DNA from: Balneolaceae bacterium
GTDB taxonomy: Bacteria; Bacteroidota; Rhodothermia; Balneolales; Balneolaceae
Length of the DNA: 64,000 bases
Direction of reading: 5' to 3'
Assembly: GCA_009711805.1 (NCBI GenBank)
Contig: VEMX01000017.1
Coordinates: 20,327 to 84,326, forward strand
Part shown: in pieces, positions 42,151 through 50,856 of the stretch
How the letters are laid out: the number at the start of each line of letters is the position of its first letter
Numbering within the stretch: the first letter of the stretch is position 1
Notes under the pieces: generated by a model
Told to the model about the DNA's origin: nothing
Databases searched by the model: none
What the model saw: the letters and a program-made list of their open reading frames with translations, nothing else
Program-made: the position numbers and the translations under genes

Positions 42151-43182
42151 TTATTCCTCTTCCCAGATGCCGATGCTTTTTTCTCCCGTTGAATTGGCAG
42201 CAGCCCGAAACATAGAGCCCGTATTGGTTTTCATGGAAAAGTTGCCATACTTATCTACAGCAATAAAGCCTGCATCGCCCGGCTCAAGCACATCGTCCAC
42301 AAGATAATCCATAGATGCCTGAAGAGAAGTATCTTTAAACTCCATATAGGAAGCCAGGGTATGAGCCGAAACACTCAGCATAATCTTTTCTCCCCACCCG
42401 GTTGAGGATACGGCAACCAGATCATTGGCATAGGTGCCTGAGCCAATAATTGGGACATCACCTACCCGACCATACATTTTGTTGGTCATACCACCGGTTG
42501 AAGTGCCAGCCGCAAGCTTGCCGTTTTTGTCGAGGGCAACACAGCCAACGGTTCCATATTTCCAGCTTTTTTGTTCATCGGTAAGTGGCAGGCTTCCACT
42601 TTGTTTATTCGCTTCTTGCCATGCCTCATAGCGATGATCGGTATGAAAGTAGCTGCGTTCCACACGCTCTACATCGGTTTCATCGGCAAATGTCTCGGCT
42701 CCATCCGCAGCAAAGAATACATGTTTAGAGTCAGTCATAACTTTACGTGCCAGTGAAATTGGATTTTTTACTGTAGTTACCCCGGTGATGGCTCCGGCAT
42801 TTTTAGTAGAACCATCCATAATAGAGGCGTCCAGTTCATTTTTTCCTTCCGCAGTAAACACCGCACCTTTTCCGGCGTTGAAGAGCTCGTTGTCTTCGAG
42901 GTAGTTTACCGTTTGTTCAACGGCATCGAGGGCAGAGCCACCGTTTTTTAATACTTCAGAACCAATAGCAAGGGCTTCATCCAGCGATTCCATATACGCT
43001 TGCTTACGTTCTTCAGGCATATCTTTGGAAACATAGCCGGCGCCTCCATGCAGGGCTATGGCCCATTCTTTTTGTGTTTGTTCTGTAGTGTCGGCAGTAG
43101 AGTTATCGGTATTCTGCTTTACCTGGCAGGCAGTAACAGATAGCAGTAATAATATTGGGAGTAGTAAATAAAGTTTTTTCAT
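42151..43182 (-). CDS. lipoprotein isoaspartyl peptidase / L-asparaginase (Ntn hydrolase)
   Basis: A 343-residue lipoprotein of the plant-type asparaginase family. The signal peptide ends in a lipobox LLSVTAC (Cys near 19). The conserved N-terminal WAIALHGGAG is present. The self-cleavage site is the Thr of GTVGCVALD (near residue 210), followed by GTSTGG. After autocleavage the new N-terminal Thr hydrolyses isoaspartyl dipeptides or asparagine in the periplasm. It ends near the convergent hairpin and its start lies 195 bases from the divergent lipoprotein gene. Confidence 0.92.
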   Translation of the reverse strand: MKKLYLLLPILLLLSVTACQVKQNTDNSTADTTEQTQKEWAIALHGGAGYVSKDMPEERKQAYMESLDEALAIGSEVLKNGGSALDAVEQTVNYLEDNELFNAGKGAVFTAEGKNELDASIMDGSTKNAGAITGVTTVKNPISLARKVMTDSKHVFFAADGAETFADETDVERVERSYFHTDHRYEAWQEANKQSGSLPLTDEQKSWKYGTVGCVALDKNGKLAAGTSTGGMTNKMYGRVGDVPIIGSGTYANDLVAVSSTGWGEKIMLSVSAHTLASYMEFKDTSLQASMDYLVDDVLEPGDAGFIAVDKYGNFSMKTNTGSMFRAAANSTGEKSIGIWEEE

Positions 43183-43281
43183 AGTCAGTAATGTTTAATT
43201 TGGTGGATTATAATGAGCATTTTGGTTTTTAAAAACCTGAATGCGAGGAAGTTGCATTTGTTAACAGGAAGAAAGGAGGCA

Positions 43282-43314
43282 GTTCATCGAAAATACAGGG
43301 ATGTTCATCGAAAA
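43282..43314. promoter_or_regulatory. tandem direct repeat, candidate LytTR binding site
   Basis: GTTCATCGAAAA occurs twice (43282-43293 and 43303-43314), exactly 21 bp apart, upstream of the lipoprotein-LytS-LytTR operon. LytTR regulators such as YpdB bind direct repeats with this same period. Autoregulation by the LytTR protein of this operon is inferred from form and position. Confidence 0.65.
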
Positions 43315-43377
43315 AATTTCTCAGATACGGAAGATCGTGGTTTCTTGGCAGTGCATTCAAAAACAAACCTTTTGATT

Positions 43378-44022
43378 ATGAAAAATTCTAAGAAAACAAT
43401 TCTGTTATCAATCTTTTTGGTAATCAGTTTATCAGGATGTTATTTAAAGTCGTTGCACCCCCTGGTTGAGCCAAAGGACTCTATTGAGGTTACGGGGCTT
43501 TCCGGTTCCTGGATGTCAGAATCTCAACGTTGGTCGTTCATCTATTCTCAGGAAGATTTTAAACAACATTTCGGGGAAGATGATTTTGACGCTGAGTTTG
43601 AAGATGATCAGCCATACCTGGTTATGCTCGAGCATTTTGAAGATAATGAAACAGATACCGTATTGTTTCAAGGCTCATTTGTAAGAATTGGTAATTCTGA
43701 TTATATGGACCTAAAGCCCATGATGGCAGATTACAGAGGTAAGACGATTTATTATGAAAGTGACCTTTATACAAACCATTTGTTCCCTGTACACACATTT
43801 TCTAAAATTGAACTGAATGATGACGATCTCAGAATTTACATATTCAAAAGCTCCTGGATTAATGAGATTATTGAAGATAATCGAGCCCGGATAAAACATG
43901 AAAAAACGGAGGATGGAATTTTGCTTACGGCTTCAACAGGTGAGCTGCAAAAATTCATTGAAAAATACGGGGCCACCAAAGATGCTTATGAGGAGCCGGT
44001 AAAACTTGAACGTAAAGAATAA
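43378..44022 (+). CDS. lipoprotein of unknown function
   Basis: A 214-residue lipoprotein. The signal peptide (KKTILLSIFLVISLSGC) ends at a lipobox Cys near residue 21. The ATG at 43378 is chosen because the signal peptide begins there; an open stretch to 43213 contains the presumed LytTR site. The mature part has mixed strands with no recognised domain. It overlaps the kinase gene by one base (TAATG), so it is probably co-regulated and could be a sensory or accessory component of that system. Confidence 0.8.
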   Translation: MKNSKKTILLSIFLVISLSGCYLKSLHPLVEPKDSIEVTGLSGSWMSESQRWSFIYSQEDFKQHFGEDDFDAEFEDDQPYLVMLEHFEDNETDTVLFQGSFVRIGNSDYMDLKPMMADYRGKTIYYESDLYTNHLFPVHTFSKIELNDDDLRIYIFKSSWINEIIEDNRARIKHEKTEDGILLTASTGELQKFIEKYGATKDAYEEPVKLERKE

Positions 44023-45059
44023 TGAAGTTGATTAAAGACATACTTGGAAACCGCCTGGTGCAAACACTCTTGTTCTGGGCGGTTTCCTTTTTAGTATTGC
44101 TGAGGCTATTCTCGCGTACCGGAGATATACGCATGCTGGATGTGATTTATACCATCCTGTTTCATATACCAATGATTTTTGCCGTAACTATACATGCCTA
44201 TTATCAGATACCGGCTCTTCTTTCAAAGGGCAAATATATCACCTATTCATTATCAGTAATTGCCCTGTTGGTGTTTACACCTTTAGTCTATTCATTCACC
44301 TTTAGCATTCTCTCTGATTATATTTTCCCTGGATACTATTTTGTAGAGTTTTATTCATGGTTTGAGATCGTTGCTTTTACTGCAATTTATCTGTTGGCTA
44401 CTTCCTTATTAGAATTCTCCAAAAGCTGGTTCTCGGAGCAAAAAGCCAAAGCCCGCCTGGCTGAACTGGAAGCCGAACATAAAACCAGCGAGCTAAAGGC
44501 ACTGCGGGCTCAAATCAATCCCCATTTTCTCTTCAACAGTTTAAATACCATCTATGCAGAGGCCGTTAAAAAATCTGAAAAGACTCCGGCTCTTATTCTA
44601 AATCTGTCCGAGATGTTGCGGTATACCGTAGATAAGATGGAACAGGACAAAGTGTTGCTTTCAGAAGAATTGGAGTACCTCGAAAATTATATTCAACTTC
44701 AGAAAGAGCGACTTAATTATCCTGCTAAAGTAAATTATATGGTGAATGGATTAGTGGAGGAACAGGAAATAGCTCCCCTCCTGCTAATTAACTTTGTAGA
44801 GAATTGCTTCAAGCATAGCGACCTGAGCAGTGAAGATGGAAAGGTGAACATCAACATAAAGGTAGACAAGAAAAAGCTGGATATGAGGTGCGAGAATACC
44901 CCTAAAAAAGAGGATGATCAGATAGAGATTTCATCCGGGCAGGGAATTCAAAATGCAAAACGCCGCCTGCAACTGGTTTACCCCGATAGCCATGCATTGC
45001 ACATTAAGAAAGATCCCAACTTGTACGCAGTTGAACTGACATTAACCCTGGATGTATGA
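44022..45059 (+). CDS. LytS-type sensor histidine kinase
   Basis: A 345-residue kinase with four membrane helices (about residues 12-30, 45-62, 78-100 and 118-138), a short coiled coil and a His_kinase domain with LRAQINPHFLFNSLNTIYAE (phosphoacceptor His near 171). The ATPase part has NFVENCFKHS and SGQGIQNAKRRL. It phosphorylates the LytTR regulator encoded just after it (stop and start overlap by four bases). The signal is not known; the co-transcribed lipoprotein may be related to it. Confidence 0.92.
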   Translation: MKLIKDILGNRLVQTLLFWAVSFLVLLRLFSRTGDIRMLDVIYTILFHIPMIFAVTIHAYYQIPALLSKGKYITYSLSVIALLVFTPLVYSFTFSILSDYIFPGYYFVEFYSWFEIVAFTAIYLLATSLLEFSKSWFSEQKAKARLAELEAEHKTSELKALRAQINPHFLFNSLNTIYAEAVKKSEKTPALILNLSEMLRYTVDKMEQDKVLLSEELEYLENYIQLQKERLNYPAKVNYMVNGLVEEQEIAPLLLINFVENCFKHSDLSSEDGKVNINIKVDKKKLDMRCENTPKKEDDQIEISSGQGIQNAKRRLQLVYPDSHALHIKKDPNLYAVELTLTLDV

Positions 45060-45727
45060 ATTGTATAATCGTAGATGATGAACCGTCGGCCCGGGAAATC
45101 CTGGAAGGATATATTAAAGACGCTCCGGGCTTAGAACTCCAAAAAGTGTGTTCTGATGCCCTGGAGGCTATCGAATTTCTGAAAGAACAGCAAATCGACC
45201 TGATTTTTCTGGATGTGAATATGCCGCGTTTATCAGGCATCAGTTTTTTGAAATCCCTGAACAATCCACCAAAAGTGATCATGACTACTGCCTATTCAGA
45301 ATATGCCTTGGAAGGCTATGAGCTGGATGTGGTTGATTACCTGCTCAAACCTTTTTCATTTGAACGTTTCCTGAAAGCGGTAGATAAAGTATCCAGACAC
45401 AGGACATCACCAGCAAAAGAAAAAATAATTACGGTAAAAGCTAATGGAAAGCTTTACCGCATTGAGCTGGATGATATACTATATGTGGAAAGTAAAGGAG
45501 ATTATATAACCCTGAATATGAAGAATGACAAGCTCACCTATAACCAAACCATGAAAGGATTTGCCGCCGAGGTTCCTTCCGACCAGTTTGTAAGAGTGCA
45601 TAAGTCGTTTATTGTTTCATTGGGACACATCAAATATCTGGAGGGTAACCAGGTGAAAATTGATGATACCTATATCCCTGTCGGGGCTACCTACCGGGAA
45701 GAGTTTAGGAAGAAGTTTGAAAGCTAA
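45056..45727 (+). CDS. LytTR DNA-binding response regulator
   Basis: A 223-residue regulator. The receiver domain has the phosphorylated Asp in LIFLDVNMPR (near residue 53), the Thr of MTTAYSEYALEGYELD and the Lys of LLKPFS. The C-terminal LytTR domain (about residues 122-220) includes ILYVESKGDYITL and FVRVHKSFIVSL. It should control genes with tandem direct-repeat sites, probably including its own operon. Confidence 0.94.
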   Translation: MNCIIVDDEPSAREILEGYIKDAPGLELQKVCSDALEAIEFLKEQQIDLIFLDVNMPRLSGISFLKSLNNPPKVIMTTAYSEYALEGYELDVVDYLLKPFSFERFLKAVDKVSRHRTSPAKEKIITVKANGKLYRIELDDILYVESKGDYITLNMKNDKLTYNQTMKGFAAEVPSDQFVRVHKSFIVSLGHIKYLEGNQVKIDDTYIPVGATYREEFRKKFES

Positions 45728-45744
45728 AAAATAGCTGGTCTCCT

Positions 45745-45885
45745 TCACCTTGTGAGCGAAAAGCAGCTTCAGCCCACACCGGACATTTTAGTGTGTTTGA
45801 GATTGAAGGAAGAACATTAACAATAAAAGCGATCTCTTCAACAACCGGCGAAGTTCTGGACAGCTTCACAATAAATAAGAACTGA
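45745..45885 (+). pseudogene. possible 3' remnant of a metallophosphoesterase gene
   Basis: An open frame without a start codon ends at 45883-45885. Its last part reads HTGHFSVFEIEGRTLTIK then STTGEVLDSFTI, which resembles the C-terminal end of exported calcineurin-like phosphoesterases. The rest of such a gene is missing upstream, where the LytTR gene stands. Confidence 0.4.
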
Positions 45886-46017
45886 GAAGAAATATATCGT
45901 TAAACATAGTTGATATATCCTTCGATAAGGCATAAGTTCAAAAGATTTGAGACTAATTATTCATCAAACTTGTGATAGTTCATCGGAACTTCTGTAATTA
46001 AAGAATGAGATTGAGGC

Positions 46018-47448
46018 ATGTTTAAAGAAACCAGCCAGGCAATTAGTGTGTTCGACCTTTTTAAGATTGGGATAGGGCCCTCCAGTTCACATACACTCGG
46101 ACCCTGGAAGGCTGCCAGAGAGTTTATTTCTGTACTCCGGGAACAAGAACTCCTACAGAAAACGACAAAGTTTAAGGTAGAGCTATACGGATCACTCGCT
46201 TTGACAGGCAAAGGCCACGGCACTGATAAAGCCATTTGTTTAGGGCTATTCGACAAGGATCCGAAAACGATTTCAAAAGAAGCCGTATCAGAGTTGTTCG
46301 ATGAAGCCCTCCGTACCCATAAAGTATCCGTTAGCGGCTACGAAATTGAGTTCCACCTGGAAGAAGACTTGACCTTTTTTGATGAAGAAGCCCTTCCCTT
46401 CCACCCCAATGGAGTTACCTTTGAAGCCGTGTTGGAAGATGACCAGACAATTCGGGAAACATATTACTCTGTAGGAGGAGGCTTTGTAGTACAGGAGGGC
46501 GAGACCGAAGAAGAGAGTCAGAACTTAAAATTCCCATTTCAAACAGCTGAAGATATAGCGAAGCATTGTTCAGAACATTCATTAAAAATATCTGAGTTGG
46601 CTTTCCAGAATGAGTTATCCTGGAATGATGGAGAAAGCATTCGGCAACAGTTGCTTCAGATTTGGGAGGTAATGAGATCCTCTGTTTACAATGGATGCCA
46701 TACCCCGGGAGTGTTGCCCGGTCCCCTTCAGGTTAAGCGAAGAGCCCAAACCTTTAATAAAAGGCTTATACAGGATGAGGATTACCAATCCATCGATGAA
46801 TGGTTAGATACCATCTGTATGGGCGATTATAGTTTTTCTGAAATTATAAAATGGATAAGCTGCTTTGCGATGGCAGTGAATGAAGAAAATGCAGACTTCG
46901 GAAGAATTGTAACTTCCCCCACCAATGGGTCGGCCGGTGTAATTCCCGCCGTATTGTTATATTTGTTGTGCTTTGAGGATGCCGGACCTGATAATGAGAT
47001 GATTGTAGAATTTCTGCTTGTAGCAGGATTAATCGGAATACTGTTTAAGAAAGGAGCCACCATATCGGCAGCCATGGGAGGCTGTCAGGCTGAAATAGGG
47101 GTTTCTTCAGCCATGGCTGCTGCAGGATTAACAGAATGTCTTGGGGGGAATTTCTCCCAGGTGTTAATGGCTGCAGAAATAGCTATGGAACACCACTTGG
47201 GTTTAACCTGCGATCCCATTGCAGGACTGGTACAGGTTCCCTGTATAGAAAGAAATACCATGGGAGCTACAAAAGCCATAACAGCAAGTAAGCTTGCCCT
47301 GGATAGTAACCCTACTGATGCCAAAGTATCGGTGGATGAAGTGATAAAAACGATGCTACAGACAGCCGAAGAAATGAACAAGAATTACAAAGAAACCTCC
47401 CAGGGTGGCTTGGCCGTTAATGTGTCTGTTAAAGTAAGCGAGTGCTAA
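46018..47448 (+). CDS. sdaA: L-serine ammonia-lyase, iron-sulfur type
   Basis: A 476-residue single-chain enzyme converting L-serine to pyruvate and ammonia. The N-terminal beta domain begins DLFKIGIGPSSSHTLGPW. The alpha domain has FGRIVTSPTNGSAGVIPA and the cysteines expected to hold the 4Fe-4S cluster (GGCQAEIG, CDPIAGLVQVPC). The length fits fused alpha/beta enzymes. A single-gene unit; the upstream 290 bases hold the possible gene remnant and the promoter. Confidence 0.95.
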   Translation: MFKETSQAISVFDLFKIGIGPSSSHTLGPWKAAREFISVLREQELLQKTTKFKVELYGSLALTGKGHGTDKAICLGLFDKDPKTISKEAVSELFDEALRTHKVSVSGYEIEFHLEEDLTFFDEEALPFHPNGVTFEAVLEDDQTIRETYYSVGGGFVVQEGETEEESQNLKFPFQTAEDIAKHCSEHSLKISELAFQNELSWNDGESIRQQLLQIWEVMRSSVYNGCHTPGVLPGPLQVKRRAQTFNKRLIQDEDYQSIDEWLDTICMGDYSFSEIIKWISCFAMAVNEENADFGRIVTSPTNGSAGVIPAVLLYLLCFEDAGPDNEMIVEFLLVAGLIGILFKKGATISAAMGGCQAEIGVSSAMAAAGLTECLGGNFSQVLMAAEIAMEHHLGLTCDPIAGLVQVPCIERNTMGATKAITASKLALDSNPTDAKVSVDEVIKTMLQTAEEMNKNYKETSQGGLAVNVSVKVSEC

Positions 47449-48131
47449 GTGAATAAGAAGGGTTTCAAATGAACAGAATGGCCGATAGTTCATTGTTTGA
47501 GATCCCTCTTTGTTACTATCGGAGCCTGTAACTTTGGTGGGGCATTCGGGATGACAGTTTTGGTTAGAGGTCTTTTTCCAGCAACCAAAGGTATCACTTT
47601 GCTCAAGGCTGAAAAGATCAGTGAAAACTATGAGGGGGTAAAAAATTCTCCCAACTCAAAATATCCCAGAAAAGGAGAAAGCGATTGACATCAGTGGTTT
47701 AACCCGAATTATTCACGAATGGATGCAAAATGGCGACCTATATACTTGAATATATTACCGTTGAATTGCTTTATGTAATAGCCCAATTTTGAGGTACGGA
47801 TTAGGCGGCGAAATTTCCCCGTACGCTGCGTTCAAGTGAAAATTGGGGTACTCAGGGTACCACAGTACCCTTCCGTTCCCATTTCCACTTCGCCTTGCGT
47901 ACGATTAAATTTCTTGGTGAATAATCCGGGTTAAGACATCTTTGGCATCATAACAAATGAAGTATGTAGAATGCCAAAACGACCATGAATAACTTCTCCC
48001 TTAGCTCTTCTTTTTCATAACTGCTTGTTGACCTATCCCAAAGCCTCTCAGTTTGTTTTTGGAATCTTTTTCAGGGTGCTCTTCACATCATATTCTGAGA
48101 TGTTATCGATGCTTTAATCAACATCCTGTCA
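47449..48131. other. 683-base gene-free stretch containing a MITE-like element
   Basis: No convincing gene is present. An open frame at 47497-47688 (TTG start, no recognisable domain) looks like translated repeat. The centre is occupied by a 236-bp element with terminal inverted repeats. The rest shows nothing that I can name. Confidence 0.6.
47699..47934. mobile_element. MITE-like element with 18-bp terminal inverted repeats
   Basis: The left end (47699-47716) and the right end (47917-47934) are inverted copies with one mismatch in 18. There is an inner inverted repeat CCCAATTTT (47782-47790) with AAAATTGGG (47839-47847). No coding capacity is present. The ends, containing GTGAATAATYCGGGTT, resemble those I recall for IS1380-type elements. 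No clear target duplication is visible. Confidence 0.6.
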
Positions 48132-49583
48132 TCACAGGCCAAAACTTCCATTTATGTCACTTAGTATTTTTTGAGGGTCATAACCAATACCTTTTTTAAA
48201 CACAGTCTCAACTTTTTCTATGGTTGAAGGGTCTACTCTTAAATCCCCATCCAATATTACAAAATCTGCTCTTCTTCCGGCTTTAATGATACCAATATCC
48301 TCACGGCCTAATGCCTTTGCTCCATTGCCGGTCATTACCTGAATAGCTTCTTCTGTAGAAAAGCCAGCTTCTATAAAAAGCTCAAAATTTCTTTGATCAC
48401 CAAAGCCGGGAAGCACGTGCCTTCCTGCATCTACACCACTGCATAAAAGACCACCCATTTTGAAGAACTGATATTCAAACTGCATGATTTGTTTCAGTCT
48501 TTTTTCCCTGGTTAAATCATCTTTGATTTGATTAAAGCGTACTCTTCTTTCTGTGTATTGATTTAACAAATAAGGAGACATCATGTTTTGTGTTCTTTGG
48601 TCTGCATATGCTCTGTTTGGTACACTGGCTTCATATATTGATAGTGTCGAGGTCAGGAATACTTGATTATAAATCATTAGTTGCTGCAATTTTTTCACTT
48701 TCGGGCTGTTTAGATCAAGCTGATCTATATACTCTCTTCCACCGCTGCACAAACCGAATTCCTTATTGGTTCTGAAATCACTGGCACTATTCAACCCGTG
48801 TTCTATACCATCAATTCCCATTTTTGTGGCCTCTTCAAAAGTAATAGAACATAAATGTCCCCTGACTTTGACGTTGTTTTTATGAGCCTCATCGATAATA
48901 ATTTCCAGGTCATTGGGATGTGTATTGCGATAAACTTTGATCCAATTAACACCCTGCTTTATCCAATGTTGCAGAGTATCCCGAAGGTGTTCTTCATTCT
49001 TCGGAATTATCATATTTGGGTTTCCACCTTTTCCTGTAATAAATGGTGCACTGGTGATTATTTCAGGCCCAATCTGTTTTCCGGCGGTAATTCTTTTTGA
49101 TAAATCTACTTCCAGATGCGGTATTGCAGCACCAGCAGTTTGTATGGTTGTAACCCCGGAAGCCAGGTATAATTTAGAAGCTATATCACCAACAAAAGGA
49201 AAGCCAGGTATATGTAAATGATTATGCATCCCAATTATGCCCGGGATCATAGTCTTTCCCTTTAAGTTTATAACTTTTGTGTTTTCTGGAATAGTGATGC
49301 TGGAATCTGATCCAATAGCCTCAAATACACCATTGTTGACAACCACTGTTTGGTTAACTTTTAGATTTCCCCCCGTTCCGTCTATAAGTGTTGCATTGGT
49401 AAATGCGATGGTTCCGGTTTTATATTTTAGGAATGCATGCAAGCTATCCGGAAGTCCTTCAACAGGATCATAGTCTGTATGGTTGGGGACAAAATTATTA
49501 GTTGGTTCTTTTTCTATACAGCCAATAGCTGAAAAAGCTAATATAATGATGAGGTGAGTAATTAAGGTTTTACAAATGCCCAT
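48132..49583 (-). CDS. lipoprotein amidohydrolase (imidazolonepropionase/prolidase-like)
   Basis: A 483-residue metal-dependent hydrolase with a lipoprotein signal (IILAFSAIGC). The metal-binding signature is complete: MHNHLH after strand 1 (near residue 120), GVNWIKVY (possible carboxylated Lys), VRGHLC and GIEHG for the two His, and CSGVDAGRH for the Asp. Related proteins hydrolyse cyclic amides or dipeptides in the periplasm; the substrate is unknown. It is the last gene before the tRNA-Arg remnant and therefore core genome. Confidence 0.88.
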   Translation of the reverse strand: MGICKTLITHLIIILAFSAIGCIEKEPTNNFVPNHTDYDPVEGLPDSLHAFLKYKTGTIAFTNATLIDGTGGNLKVNQTVVVNNGVFEAIGSDSSITIPENTKVINLKGKTMIPGIIGMHNHLHIPGFPFVGDIASKLYLASGVTTIQTAGAAIPHLEVDLSKRITAGKQIGPEIITSAPFITGKGGNPNMIIPKNEEHLRDTLQHWIKQGVNWIKVYRNTHPNDLEIIIDEAHKNNVKVRGHLCSITFEEATKMGIDGIEHGLNSASDFRTNKEFGLCSGGREYIDQLDLNSPKVKKLQQLMIYNQVFLTSTLSIYEASVPNRAYADQRTQNMMSPYLLNQYTERRVRFNQIKDDLTREKRLKQIMQFEYQFFKMGGLLCSGVDAGRHVLPGFGDQRNFELFIEAGFSTEEAIQVMTGNGAKALGREDIGIIKAGRRADFVILDGDLRVDPSTIEKVETVFKKGIGYDPQKILSDINGSFGL

Positions 49584-49623
49584 TTATAGATTTTAATTAT
49601 TTGATTTGGCATTTTATGATTGA

Positions 49624-49661
49624 AATAACAAAGCCCGGCAAGTCAACAACTTGCCGGGCTT
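49624..49661 (-). terminator. terminator following the tRNA-Arg remnant
   Basis: A 13-bp perfect stem (49631-49643 with 49649-49661) and a 5-nt loop begin right after the tRNA CCA on the minus strand. It is the original terminator of the tRNA-Arg gene and marks the core side of the junction. Confidence 0.85.
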
Positions 49662-49663
49662 CA

Positions 49664-49711
49664 TGGTACGCCCGAAAGGATTCGAACCCTTAACCTTCTG
49701 ATCCGAAGTCA
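49664..49711 (-). other. 3' half of tRNA-Arg(TCG): attachment-site remnant of an integrated element
   Basis: On the minus strand the sequence from anticodon loop CTTCGGA through a complete T arm (AAGGG/CCTTT region with TTCGAAT) to acceptor end CGGGCGT, discriminator A and encoded CCA is intact. The 5' half (acceptor strand, D arm) is absent; AT-rich unrelated sequence stands in its place from 49712. This is the expected far end of an element inserted into a tRNA-Arg gene by a tyrosine recombinase. The restored tRNA and the integrase would lie beyond the right edge. Confidence 0.85.
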
Positions 49712-49861
49712 AAACAGAAAATAAGTTTAATGTATTTAAAGGGCATTTTTAGGTCAGTTTGTACCCTAAATTGTACCCTAATATTTTAAAGTATGTGAAA
49801 AGATTTACTCACAAACCTATCTATTTTATTTCCCTTTAAATATTCTTTGACAGCATAATTT

Positions 49862-50266
49862 CTAACGAACTCTAATCTCATATTTTTGAATTTGTCCCTC
49901 CCAAAAAGACCAGCCAAAACCAACAAGTGAATTATCTCTTAACACAATAGGAGTAAGTTCATCATCTGTTATTGCATCATCTGTAGATTTAACGTCTGTA
50001 TAGTAGAAAAGAATTTCAAACGTTGAGCTATCGGCATTGTACATCTCAACTCGATATGGATTGTTAATTTTACCAGTAGGCATGGTAAAATCTCCCGCAT
50101 ACGTTTTTTGAGTCTCTGTGCCCATCAAATCCAATACTTCTTGCTTTGACATACCTTGTTCAAGGTGAATTAGATTTTCTCGGTTTTTAGTCCTTACGTC
50201 ATCTAAACTTTTACATGAACTAAATACCAACGTTATTAATACTAATATAAGCCCAATATTTTTCAT
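49862..50266 (-). CDS. DUF3192-like lipoprotein
   Basis: A 134-residue lipoprotein: signal with lipobox VFSSC (Cys near 18), then an SmpA/OmlA-like fold. Phrases MSKQEVLDLMGT, EMYNADSSTFEILFYYTD and DDELTPIVLRDNSLVGFGW match the DUF3192 pattern. Function unknown. It is the first gene of the integrated element next to the attachment site and is transcribed towards it. A 307-base AT-rich region separates it from the divergent HTH gene. Confidence 0.75.
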   Translation of the reverse strand: MKNIGLILVLITLVFSSCKSLDDVRTKNRENLIHLEQGMSKQEVLDLMGTETQKTYAGDFTMPTGKINNPYRVEMYNADSSTFEILFYYTDVKSTDDAITDDELTPIVLRDNSLVGFGWSFWEGQIQKYEIRVR

Positions 50267-50573
50267 TTCGCGTGATTCTCTATTTATTATTACGGTTTAA
50301 AATTGAATATAGGTTAAATTTTTTTATAAATATACGGCTAAATATTAGTATTGGAATTTATTTTATAGGCATAAATTTTAAGTAATTAATATTTCTGAAA
50401 TAATTTCAATTCCTCATCCTACGTATTTATATAGTTTGGATCTATTATTAGCCCTTATACCAACCCAAATTAGCCCTAATTACCGCTTATTAGGGCTTAA
50501 TCCAGCCTTATGTATTAACTTAGTTAACAACTAAGATGATTTTTATTGATAAATTTCGTATGTTCTTTCCATC
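50267..50573. promoter_or_regulatory. AT-rich divergent control region with operator-like repeats
   Basis: No gene. It contains ATTAGCCCTTA (50447-50457), ATTAGCCCTAAT (50469-50480), an inverted copy ATTAGGGCTTAAT (50489-50501) and a perfect palindrome CTTAGTT-AAC-AACTAAG (50519-50535), all within 130 bases of the HTH gene start. These look like repressor sites for the element's own regulator. Confidence 0.6.
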
Positions 50574-50855
50574 ATGGAACCACAAGAAATCATACAATTA
50601 CGCCAAAATTTAGGGTGGAGCTTAGCCTCATTTGGTAAATACTTCGGGGTTACGGCCCAAGCCGTCTTAAAGTGGGAACGTGGTACTGCTACTCCAAACG
50701 ACTTCGCAATGGCTGCCATGATTCAACTTAGAAATAGGTTAGATCAGGCTATAAAAGAAAAACAAAAACAAGAATTCATCAATGGGTTAAAAAGAGCACT
50801 AATTACCGGTGGTATCATTGCTTTACTTACCTATTTATTTAATAACGAGGAGTAA
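50574..50855 (+). CDS. XRE-like HTH protein with C-terminal membrane segment
   Basis: A 93-residue protein. Residues 5-40 form an XRE-type helix-turn-helix (IIQLRQNLGWSLASFGKYFGV, then AVLKWERG), as in NadS-type antitoxin or phage regulators. Unusually, residues 76-90 (ALITGGIIALLTYLF) form a likely membrane helix. It is preceded by operator-like repeats and followed, with one base between stop and start, by a second HTH protein of similar design, so the pair is one operon. A membrane-bound regulator is inferred. Confidence 0.75.
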   Translation: MEPQEIIQLRQNLGWSLASFGKYFGVTAQAVLKWERGTATPNDFAMAAMIQLRNRLDQAIKEKQKQEFINGLKRALITGGIIALLTYLFNNEE

Positions 50856-50856
50856 T

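Noticed and set aside
43282..43314. Short direct repeats as a CRISPR array
   Set aside because: Only two 12-bp units with a 9-bp spacer; no cas genes and no further repeats. They fit a regulator site instead.
43213..43377. Longer N-terminus for the lipoprotein before LytS
   Set aside because: The signal peptide with lipobox starts at 43378 and the upstream part contains the direct-repeat regulatory site.
47497..47688. 63-codon frame with a TTG start after sdaA
   Set aside because: No domain, weak start, and sequence style of intergenic repeats.
50809..50856. Upstream start for the second HTH gene
   Set aside because: It would overlap the first HTH gene; the ATG at 50857 has a strong GAGGAG ribosome site.
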